From assembly GCA_038144425.1 (NCBI GenBank), contig JAYQNS010000002.1, positions 496,001 to 560,000 on the forward strand: DNA of 64,000 nucleotides. The letters are read 5' to 3'. Positions 36,111-43,518 of this stretch are shown here, piece after piece. Origin of the DNA: Salivita marina (GTDB lineage: Bacteria > Pseudomonadota > Gammaproteobacteria > Pseudomonadales > Azotimanducaceae). The number at the start of each line of letters is the position of its first letter. Position 1 is the stretch's first letter. Both the position numbers and the translations under genes were made by a program. The notes beneath the pieces are model-generated. The model had not been told where the DNA came from, searched no databases, and saw only the letters and a program-made list of their open reading frames with translations.

Positions 36111-37688
36111 ATGAGCCACGATATCCACCAGGAGCGGATCCTGGTCCTCGATTTCGGATCCCAGTACACCCAGCTCATCGCGCGACGGGTGCGAGAGCTC
36201 GGGGTCTTTTGCGAGATCCTGCCCTTCGATATCCCCGAAGCGGAAATCGTCAGCCGGGCGCCGCGCGGCATCATCCTATCCGGGGGTCCCGAAAGCGTGA
36301 CCCTGGAAGAAACGCCCCGAGCACCGAGCGTCGTCTTTGAGCTAGGCGTGCCCGTGCTAGGCATTTGCTATGGCATGCAAACCATGGCGCTTCAGCTTGG
36401 GGGCGCGGTAGAGCCCTCGGACGAGCGCGAATTTGGCCACGCGCGAGTGACTCGGCTGGCGCCCGATGCCTTCCTCGGCGACCCCGTAGACCATGGAACT
36501 TCGGACTACGACGTGTGGATGAGCCACGGGGATCGGGTATCCGCGCTGCCGCCGGGCTTTCAGCACAGTGGCCAATCGCCCAACGCGCCCATTGCAGCCA
36601 TGGCCGACCCGACTCGCCATTTCTATGGCGTGCAGTTCCATCCCGAGGTTACCCATACGAAGCAGGGGCAAGCCATGCTTCGCCGCTTCCTTCGGGAAGT
36701 GTGCAGCTGCCAGGCCCTCTGGACTGCGGCCAATATCGTGGACGACGCCGTCGAAACGGTCCGTCGGCAAGTGGGATCGGGCAAGGTGCTGCTAGGTCTC
36801 TCCGGGGGCGTGGATTCCTCCGTGGTGGCGGCCCTGCTGCACCGCGCGATCGGCGATCAGCTTGTTTGCGTGTTCGTCGACAACGGCTTGCTTCGCTTGA
36901 AGGAAGGGGATGAGGTTATGGAGGCCTTCCGCCAGGCCGCCGATGACAGCCTCGCCCTGAACATCATTCGCGTGGATGCGGAGGCTGAGTTCCTCGGCAA
37001 GCTGGCTGGGGAAAGCGATCCGGAGCGTAAGCGGAAGATTATCGGAGAGACCTTCATCGAGGTGTTCGAGCGGGAAGCGGCCAAGCTTGAGGGGGTGGCC
37101 TACCTCGCTCAGGGCACCATCTACCCGGACGTGATCGAGTCCGCTGCCTCTAAGTTTGGTAAGGCCCACGTCATTAAATCTCACCATAACGTGGGCGGCC
37201 TTCCGGAGCGGATGAAGCTTGAGCTGGTAGAGCCCCTTCGGGAACTGTTCAAGGATGAGGTCCGGCGCATTGGCCTTGCCCTGGGCTTGTCGGAACGCCT
37301 GATTTTTCGCCATCCCTTCCCCGGCCCTGGCCTGGGCGTTCGCATCCTCGGAGAAGTTAAAAAGCCCTATGCGGATTTGCTACGGGACGCGGACGCAATC
37401 TTTATTGAAGAGCTCCGCGCCGCAGGGTGGTACGAAAAGGTCAGCCAGGCCTTCACCGTATTTATGCCCGTGAAATCCGTGGGCGTGGTGGGTGACGCGC
37501 GGCGCTACGAATACGTTGTCGCCCTGCGCGCTGTGGAGACCATCGACTTCATGACGGCGCGCTGGGCGCATCTGCCCTACGAGCTCCTGGAGACCGTCTC
37601 CAACCGCATCATCAACGAGATTTCCGGCATCTCCCGCGTCACCTATGACGTGAGCTCGAAGCCCCCGGCCACGATTGAGTGGGAATAG
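36111..37688 (+). CDS. guaA: GMP synthase (glutamine-hydrolysing)
   Basis: Makes GMP from XMP. 525 residues. N-terminal glutaminase with Cys in GICYGMQ and His/Glu in GVQFHPEVTHT, ATP pyrophosphatase domain with P-loop LSGGVDSSV, and C-terminal dimerisation domain ending in SSKPPATIEWE. In Pseudomonas the next genes would be tadA and purL; here they appear only 19 kb later. Confidence 0.98.
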   Translation: MSHDIHQERILVLDFGSQYTQLIARRVRELGVFCEILPFDIPEAEIVSRAPRGIILSGGPESVTLEETPRAPSVVFELGVPVLGICYGMQTMALQLGGAVEPSDEREFGHARVTRLAPDAFLGDPVDHGTSDYDVWMSHGDRVSALPPGFQHSGQSPNAPIAAMADPTRHFYGVQFHPEVTHTKQGQAMLRRFLREVCSCQALWTAANIVDDAVETVRRQVGSGKVLLGLSGGVDSSVVAALLHRAIGDQLVCVFVDNGLLRLKEGDEVMEAFRQAADDSLALNIIRVDAEAEFLGKLAGESDPERKRKIIGETFIEVFEREAAKLEGVAYLAQGTIYPDVIESAASKFGKAHVIKSHHNVGGLPERMKLELVEPLRELFKDEVRRIGLALGLSERLIFRHPFPGPGLGVRILGEVKKPYADLLRDADAIFIEELRAAGWYEKVSQAFTVFMPVKSVGVVGDARRYEYVVALRAVETIDFMTARWAHLPYELLETVSNRIINEISGISRVTYDVSSKPPATIEWE

Positions 37689-37768
37689 ACTTTCCTTCCA
37701 ATCACCCCGTGGAATAACATTCCCAGGAAGGAAAGAGCCCCGCCCAAGATCAAAAGCCAGTACGCCAT
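37643..37768 (-). CDS. hypothetical small membrane ORF, possibly a truncated gene remnant
   Basis: 41-codon frame on the minus strand. The first 27 residues are a plausible membrane helix (MAYWLLILGGALSFLGMLFH). The remaining residues are encoded antisense to the conserved guaA C-terminus and are therefore probably not selected as protein. No good ribosome-binding site. It may be the stump of a small multi-span membrane protein gene cut by a rearrangement next to guaA. I do not recognise it with certainty. Confidence 0.25.
   Translation of the reverse strand: MAYWLLILGGALSFLGMLFHGVIGRKVYSHSIVAGGFELTS
37690..37735. repeat. inverted repeat after guaA
   Basis: CTTTCCTTCC (37690-37699) and GGAAGGAAAG (37726-37735) are exact complements; nested inside, GGAAT (37711-37715) pairs with ATTCC (37719-37723). 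The structure starts 1 base after the guaA stop. It has no T run, so it may be a 3'-end or rho-dependent stabilising hairpin. Confidence 0.5.
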
Positions 37769-37822
37769 TTTCCGTTCCCCGATTTTCCGTCTAATGAAGT
37801 GCGTTCGCGTCTGCAGCTAAGT

Positions 37823-38944
37823 TCACGATGCAGTCTCATCGGGAACCGGTGGAAAAAACCGGTCCGGAGCGAGGCGGCTGTCGGCACGGTCTAGGTCGCT
37901 ATTGGCTGCGCCAGAAAAGGTATTCAGCCCGAGCTGTTCTCGAAAGTCCTCAGAACCGTGTAAGGAGGTGTCATCGAGAGGGATGCCGCTGAGATCCGCG
38001 ACACGAACCAGGCCGTTAAAGATGCCAGCGATTGCGCAGGCCTCGATAAAGCCTGGTTCTCCGAGCTCAGATCTTAGCGCCTCTCTTGCCGCTGGAAGAT
38101 CATCGCTGCCTCGAACCGCGGCCTCTCCAAATCGCAGGAGCGCGCCGCCGGCCGCTACGTCCTCCCCAGAGGCTTGCCCTAGGACAGCCTCGAGGATCAC
38201 CGTCTTCCCACTTTGCTCGCTACTCGCACGGAGCAGCCCAACGTGTGAGGTGGTTCAGTAAAAGCACTCGTTCAGCGCAGAAACGCGCGCCGCAAGCAGC
38301 TCCGCCTGAGGCCTGGAAATGGGGCCGGTCCATTCAAGATCGTAGAAGGATTGCTCGACCCCCCCGTACATCGCGCCCACATTCGTAAAAAACAGGCGGT
38401 TCGCCTCCGGGACCAGGGACAGCGCTCGACTGACGTTCGGTCCTGAGAAGGGGGATACCATTGGCACGTAGGCTCCGATGTCTGCTACCCCGTCAGCGCT
38501 CGCGGTATCGGCTCGCGTACCTGCCTCAGCGCTTGGTAGAGGCTCCTGGTCTCGGCCCAGGGCTTCTGCGAAGGCGTCCAGCGCAGCGACAGTCGCCACG
38601 ATAGAACCGAGCTCAACATAAGCCGCATCGCCGAGGGTTTTGATGGCCTGTGTCGCCCAGTCTCGGTCAATGCGGTGGGCGTCAGCGGCAATCGTCCGAG
38701 CGGCCTGGCACGCCGCCTCTGGAATGCGACCCTCGGTGTCCGGAAGCCCTTGGCGTAGCCAGGGCGGATCGCCCCGGGAATTACGGGCGGCTCGCGCTTG
38801 TCGAGCGATTTCCACCCGCTGGACGCCAGACCATCGGGGACCGGGGCGTGCAATGGCCTGCCAGCTAGCCCGGTGGGCTTCGCTAATGTCGCGACGGACA
38901 GGAAAGCCCGAGGACTCGTAATCAAAATCCAAGTGATTTGTCAC
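37823..38944 (-). CDS. AhpD-like (carboxymuconolactone decarboxylase family) selenoprotein, TGA at 38255-38257 read as Sec
   Basis: Double-domain AhpD-like alkylhydroperoxidase/thiol oxidoreductase. The frame is continuous from 38944 to the stop at 37823 except for one TGA at codon 230. It lies in ALNECFY-TGA-TTSH, where homologues have a CxxCxxxH redox motif: Cys227, Sec230, His234. Downstream of the TGA the protein is conserved in style (GEPGFIEACAIAGIFNGLVRVADLSGIPLDD), so the codon is read through. The first half (residues 20-130, APGPRWSGVQRVEIA-like to AYVELGSIVATVAALDAFAEALG) is a second CMD-like unit lacking CxxC. A SECIS-like hairpin follows the TGA. Start GTG 38944 is the most likely but uncertain. 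Selenocysteine machinery genes are not in this window. Confidence 0.8.
38213..38241 (-). promoter_or_regulatory. bacterial SECIS-like hairpin
   Basis: In the mRNA, 24 nt after the TGA, GCUGCUC (38237-38231) pairs with GAGUAGC (38225-38219) with one G-U pair, leaving loop CGUGC. UUG (38241-38239) and CAA (38215-38213) extend the stem after an internal loop. Distance of the apical loop from the UGA and a G in the first two loop positions fit the published bacterial SECIS description. Confidence 0.65.
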
Positions 38945-39091
38945 AGTTTGCTTTACCCTGGTTGAGTTCGGCTTTTGCAGGCTACGCGAAGTTAAAGGTG
39001 AATTGGAAGGTCGCCTAGAGGCTGGATCGCTTCCCGAAGAAGCAGCGTAGCCTTCCTCAGGGCGTTCGATTCCTGGGGAGGGGTAATCAGC

Positions 39092-39966
39092 ATGGCAACC
39101 ACCGGCCTGCTCGCTTTGCTGGATGACATCACCGTGCTGCTCGACGATGTCGCGCTGTATTCGAAGATTGCGGCGAAGAAGAGCGCGGGGGTCCTTGGGG
39201 ATGATCTCGCCCTTAATGCCCAACAAGTCAGTGGGGTTGAGGCGCGCCGTGAGCTTCCCGTGGTCTGGGCCGTGGCCCGGGGCTCCTTTCTCAACAAGCT
39301 GGTTATCGTGCCTGCAGCCCTCGTCTTGAGCGAATTCCTTCCTGGTCTCGTGACGCCCCTGCTGATGCTCGGGGGCTTTATCTCTGCTATGAGGGAGCCG
39401 ACAAGGTTGCTCATCATTGGTGGGGGAGCGGTGAAGAGGCATCGGCGCATAGGGAAGGGCTGGTGGCGGCGGCCCGAGAAAGCGATGAGGCGCTCCTTGA
39501 AGAAGAAAAGGCTCAGGTCAAAGGGGCGATTCGCACCGATTTTGTCCTTTCCGCTGAAATTATTGTGATTGCGCTGGGCACGGTGCAGTCGATCGCTCTG
39601 CTCCCGAGAGCCGTCGTACTTTCTGTCGTGGCAATCATTGCGACGGTCGGGGTTTATGGCTTGGTCGCCGCGATCGTTAAGCTTGATGACCTCGGCCTGG
39701 CCCTGACGAAGGGTGACCGGCCATCGCTTGCGCAGACTCTTGGTCGGGGGATCCTGGCGTTCGCGCCATGGCTCATGCGTTCACTGGCCGTTTTTGGGAC
39801 CGTCGCCATGTTCCTCGTCGGGGGGAGCATTCTCTTCCATGGCATTCCTTTGCCGGTCCAGGAGTGGGTTGGGCTGCCTTCCCTTGCCCTTGAGGCGGCC
39901 CTGGGGGTAGGCGCTGGGGCGCTCGGTCTTGGGCTCGTGTGGTGTTTTCGAGGCCTTCGTCCCTAG
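39092..39966 (+). CDS. DUF808 (YedI) family membrane protein (frameshift in TTT)
   Basis: Inner-membrane protein of unknown function. N-terminal LLALLDDITVLLDDVALYSKIAAKKSAGVLGDD-type start is the family hallmark (shown here from position 39110). As given, the frame breaks after LLMLGGF. Adding one T to the TTT at 39377-39379 gives GFYLCYEGADKVAHHWWG and joins to the second part (from EEEKAQVKGAIRTDFVLSAE), for 291 residues with several membrane segments. ATG 39092 has GGGGAGGGG 9 bases upstream. Divergent from the selenoprotein gene. Confidence 0.85.
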
Positions 39967-40015
39967 AAGGAGCGGCGCTTCGAGTATCGTGTAGCGGCCC
40001 CGGGCCTTCGGAAGG

Positions 40016-41557
40016 CTAAGGGGGCGGCGGCGTAGCTTCCGATCGCGGCTCTCGCCTGGGAAGAAGCTCTAGAAGGTGCCGATGCAGCGTTGGCCCCGTT
40101 TCCTCGCCAAGGGAAACGATTTCTCCGTAGGTTTCTTCGCTTTCGCCATAGATCCAGGGCGCTTCCCTGTCCCATTCACTCTTAGGAATGATGTAGCCAA
40201 TGGCGTCGTTCGCGAGGTTGACCATGAGGTTGACCCTGCCATGAAGGGCGTCGCGCAGGGGCGGGACCTCGATGGGATCGATCGCAAAGTCAGCGCCCTC
40301 GGGGTTTTCGATCCCACCGACCGCAATTTCGGGATAGAGCTCACCGGGAATGGCGGTAAGGGTCGCTTGGCCGATCTTCAACCAGGCCACCTCCGACTTG
40401 TATCGGATAAATGGCCAGGTCAAATGAAAGGACGGGCTCGAGTCGACCACGCCGGTAATGGTTGCAAGGGCCAGCATCCAGTTGGTGATGCCGAACTCCA
40501 CTTCTTGCGAGCGGATTTCAAGGTCGGGCTCGGTTTCTTTGAAGAAGCGCCCGTCGTTCCATTGGTCAATGACCGCGCTGGCTAGACCGTGACCAAAGGC
40601 TTTCGCTTTGCCGTGCCCGGCCTCGGTGATTCGCTCTCCCGAGAAGGGGTCTTCCACCCATTCGCCGGGACCGGAAGTCATAAGACCGCCGATATTGCCC
40701 GTGAGCCACAGGGTGGTTCCGCCTATGCCCCCTTTGAGAAGAGATCCATCGTCGCGAATGCCGTTGGAAATGCCGTCCCGCAAATAACCGGCTACGTCGG
40801 ACGTTAAGAGAAGATTCTGATCCCATGCGAGCTCCACGTGGATTCCGAAATTCACGATGGTGCCGAGGAGTGCGCCATTCCGGGATTGAAGAGCCAAGAC
40901 GCGAACGGCGTCGTCGACTACCGAAGGCTTTCGGGCATCTCGAACGGGCGTTTGCGGCGGGTTAGGAAATTCCGCCATGTGCAGCGTCGCAGGTTCTAGG
41001 GCGAGGGTCGCGTCAGTCAGCGCTCCAATCATTTCATCTCGAAGAAAGCGAAGGTAAGCGTCATCCACCCCGGAGGAAAGGGGGCCCGCGCCCCAGAGCC
41101 CTTGCGTATCGGGGCCTTCATGGTTGTGAGTGGCATGGACCATCACATAATCCAGTCCCAATTCTTCAGGGACGTGGGACCGGAGATCTTCAACGAAGGC
41201 GCGCATGAGCCCAATGGTGTCGGCGGCGACAATAGCCAGGCGCTGTTCGCCGTCGTCGAGCACCGTAGCGACAGCTTTCAGGGGAAGTTCGACGCCCTGG
41301 GCAGGACGGTTATTCTGGAAGCCAGCCATCCAAACGGCATCGAATTCACCATTTCCGTTCCCGTCCACCCAGCTATCGATGTCGGGATCGAACTGGGCGT
41401 TGCCATCTAGGTCAGCCCAGCTGTCTGGGATTTCGGGGGTAATATCCCGTTCTGCGAAGCCTGCGCGCAGCTCGGCTGAGTGAACGGGGGGCGACAGGAG
41501 ACAAAGGAAGCTGAGCGTAAGGAGGGTTGTCCGAAGTATGAAGGGGGGGCTCGCCAT
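40016..41557 (-). CDS. exported neutral/alkaline ceramidase-like hydrolase
   Basis: 513 residues from ATG 41557, chosen over 41599 because GAGGA lies 7 bases upstream and a clean signal peptide (cut after PPVHSA) then begins the protein. The family signature VHATHNHEGPDTQGLWG carries metal-binding His, and the late motif NLANDAIGYIIPKSEWD is typical of neutral-ceramidase-type enzymes. Residues about 35-65 contain two EF-hand-like loops (DLDGNAQFDPD and DGNGNGEFD) inserted near the N-terminus. It may act on ceramides or other N-acyl lipids in the periplasm or outside; substrate is not established. Confidence 0.8.
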   Translation of the reverse strand: MASPPFILRTTLLTLSFLCLLSPPVHSAELRAGFAERDITPEIPDSWADLDGNAQFDPDIDSWVDGNGNGEFDAVWMAGFQNNRPAQGVELPLKAVATVLDDGEQRLAIVAADTIGLMRAFVEDLRSHVPEELGLDYVMVHATHNHEGPDTQGLWGAGPLSSGVDDAYLRFLRDEMIGALTDATLALEPATLHMAEFPNPPQTPVRDARKPSVVDDAVRVLALQSRNGALLGTIVNFGIHVELAWDQNLLLTSDVAGYLRDGISNGIRDDGSLLKGGIGGTTLWLTGNIGGLMTSGPGEWVEDPFSGERITEAGHGKAKAFGHGLASAVIDQWNDGRFFKETEPDLEIRSQEVEFGITNWMLALATITGVVDSSPSFHLTWPFIRYKSEVAWLKIGQATLTAIPGELYPEIAVGGIENPEGADFAIDPIEVPPLRDALHGRVNLMVNLANDAIGYIIPKSEWDREAPWIYGESEETYGEIVSLGEETGPTLHRHLLELLPRREPRSEATPPPP

Positions 41558-41702
41558 GGCTTGGTCCTCGCAATCGGTGCCTTTCCTAGCATAGGGCAAT
41601 CAGCTTACTTGTAGGGATTGGGAACGCGGAGTTTGTGTTGAGGACAACAAGACCGCCGTATTTCGCTAAGCTCACGGTTCAATCGAAAGGGGGAGCAATG
41701 CC

Positions 41703-42518
41703 ATGACTGACCAAAGTGCGAACCAAGGGCCGGTTTTTATTAGTCTTGAAGAGGCGGCGGCCATGAAGACGGGCACCCGCATCACCTTTATTCCCGGGCT
41801 ACAGGCCCTCTACGCCGAGGCGCTAAAGAACCTCTGCTATGTCAAGAAAATTCCGATTATTCGGGCTCTTCATCCCATGATGGGCATCGATAAGGCGACG
41901 GGTCAGGACCGGCAGGCGCGGCTCTACGAGCTCACCAGCCAAACGAGCCTCCCCACCATGTTCCACAATGAAGAGCGTCCCCGAAATGTTTGGACGGAGC
42001 AGCTGGCCCTGGTCGAGCAGATTGGTGCGCCGGACAGCCCGAAGCTGATTCCCGACGATTACGCGCTGCGTTCTGAGGTTTACGGCCTGTCCGCCATTAT
42101 CCTCGCGGAGGATGGGCTGGTGTGGAACATGCGCATCATCAACGACGGCCCCCTCGGTAGAAAGTATGGCTACAGTGAGGAGGCCAGCGCTGCGGCACCG
42201 GGCAAGGTTGGCGCCGTGCTGAAACTTTTGGATGAGCGTCTCGCTGCCCAGGAGGCTCGGGGCTCGGCTTATTTGGTTGGGGATGCGGTTTCGGCTGCCG
42301 ATATTTACTGGGCCACCATGAGCATGGCCGTCTGCCCCGCACCTCCGTCGATCATGCCCGTGACGAAACAGAATCAAGGCATGCTTCAATTCTTCGCAGC
42401 GAATGGGCAGGTGCCGGCGGTGGCTGAGGCCATGTCCCCGCGCATCGAGGCCCATCAGCACCATGTCCTGACCACCTACTGTGAGACGCCGGCGGTGCTC
42501 GGGGGCGACCCGCTGTAG
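41703..42518 (+). CDS. glutathione S-transferase-like protein
   Basis: 271 residues. The N-terminal part is a thioredoxin-like GST domain without an obvious catalytic Ser/Cys/Tyr; the C-terminal helical domain contains the conserved GST stretch LVGDAVSAADIYWATM. An N-terminal extension of about 25 residues precedes the fold. Monocistronic, with a terminator 25 bases downstream. Role inferred only as thiol/glutathione related. Confidence 0.75.
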   Translation: MTDQSANQGPVFISLEEAAAMKTGTRITFIPGLQALYAEALKNLCYVKKIPIIRALHPMMGIDKATGQDRQARLYELTSQTSLPTMFHNEERPRNVWTEQLALVEQIGAPDSPKLIPDDYALRSEVYGLSAIILAEDGLVWNMRIINDGPLGRKYGYSEEASAAAPGKVGAVLKLLDERLAAQEARGSAYLVGDAVSAADIYWATMSMAVCPAPPSIMPVTKQNQGMLQFFAANGQVPAVAEAMSPRIEAHQHHVLTTYCETPAVLGGDPL

Positions 42519-42543
42519 CGAAGGGAAGATCCGCATAAAAAAA

Positions 42544-42565
42544 GGGGCGCTGAGCGCCCCTTTTT
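42544..42565. terminator. bidirectional terminator between the GST gene and the enoyl-CoA hydratase gene
   Basis: GGGGCGC (42544-42550), loop TGA, GCGCCCC (42554-42560), five T after and a run of seven A before the stem. Serves both convergent genes. Confidence 0.92.
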
Positions 42566-42582
42566 GTCTAGCCTTCGCTACC

Positions 42583-43344
42583 TTAGGTTCCAGTCCAGTT
42601 TGGGGCGCGCTTTTCTGCAAACGCCTTGGGTCCTTCCTTGGCATCGTTAGAGGTGAAGACCTTCTGCTGCCAGGGGATCTGCATTTCCCAAAGCTTGTCT
42701 TCTTCAATGCCCATGGCCGCGGAGCGCACGAGGCTTTTTGAGGCTTTAACGGCCAGGGGTGCGTTTTCGGCAATGCGCTCCGCGAGGGCGATGGCAGCAC
42801 CCAGTGCTTCCCCGGGCTCCGTGAGCGCGCTCAGCATGCCAGCGTCCATGGCGTCCTCAGCGGTGATGGGTTCCCCGGTTAGCGCCATTTCCATGGCCTT
42901 GGCGTAGCCGACGCGCGCGGGTAAGCGGAACACGCCGCCGGCGGCGGCAAAGAGTCCAACCTTCACTTCGCGGATGCCGATCTTCGCACCTTTCGCCGCA
43001 ACGATGAGATCGCAGGTGAGCATGATTTCGCAGCCGCCGGCTAGAGCGAAGCCATTAACTGCAGCAATAAGCGGCTTTTCCGCGCCGCTGCGCACGAACT
43101 TGTTCAAGGGTCCGATGTCTTCCCCACGGGCAAAGGCTTTCAAGTCCATGCCGGCGCAGAATGCTCGGCCGCTTCCCGTAATGACGCCGGCGACCAGACT
43201 ATCGTCGCCATCGAGCTCTTCGATTGCGTTCCACAGCCCGTTAGATAGGGCGCCATTTATTGCGTTCATGGCGTCGGGGCGGTTAAGGGTGATCACCATT
43301 ACGCCTCCCCGGCGCTCAACGATGACCGCTTGTTCTTCGCTCAT
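42583..43344 (-). CDS. enoyl-CoA hydratase/isomerase family protein (crotonase)
   Basis: 253 residues from ATG 43344 (GGAGAG 4 bases upstream; a further in-frame ATG at 43356 lacks a site). Oxyanion-hole segments AFCAGMDLKAF and GFALAGGCEI are present. Both catalytic glutamates of hydratases appear to be kept: Glu126 in REVKVGL and Glu152 in AMEMALTGE. It probably hydrates enoyl-CoA in fatty-acid or related acyl-CoA breakdown. It is alone on its strand, so the substrate chain cannot be inferred from context. Confidence 0.88.
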   Translation of the reverse strand: MSEEQAVIVERRGGVMVITLNRPDAMNAINGALSNGLWNAIEELDGDDSLVAGVITGSGRAFCAGMDLKAFARGEDIGPLNKFVRSGAEKPLIAAVNGFALAGGCEIMLTCDLIVAAKGAKIGIREVKVGLFAAAGGVFRLPARVGYAKAMEMALTGEPITAEDAMDAGMLSALTEPGEALGAAIALAERIAENAPLAVKASKSLVRSAAMGIEEDKLWEMQIPWQQKVFTSNDAKEGPKAFAEKRAPNWTGT

Positions 43345-43518
43345 ATCACTCTCCATACAGGGTTAGGGACACGCCGCAGCGCAAAAACCCGCATGCTCCC
43401 CCCTGGAGCTATGCTTGTTAGGAGGGTAGCACGGCGATCCAAGCAGTTAGGAGCCCTTCTAGGAACGGCTGGGTTTTCGATTATGATGAGGCGCGTGGAA
43501 GCCTTGGTAGACGAGGAC

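Noticed and set aside
34752..36128. 458-codon minus-strand ORF antisense to guaB
   Set aside because: guaB is fully conserved on the other strand; the antisense product is His/Gly-rich without domain features, a GC-rich codon shadow.
38200..38260. Frameshift or nonsense mutation in the AhpD-like gene
   Set aside because: Frame is the same on both sides of the TGA, the codon replaces the expected redox Cys, and a SECIS-like hairpin follows, so selenocysteine explains it better. A plain TGC-to-TGA nonsense mutation remains the main alternative.
38255..39442. 395-codon minus-strand ORF ending at the TGA, taken as one protein
   Set aside because: Its first 165 codons are antisense to the DUF808 gene and look random; the real gene starts near 38944 and continues past the TGA.
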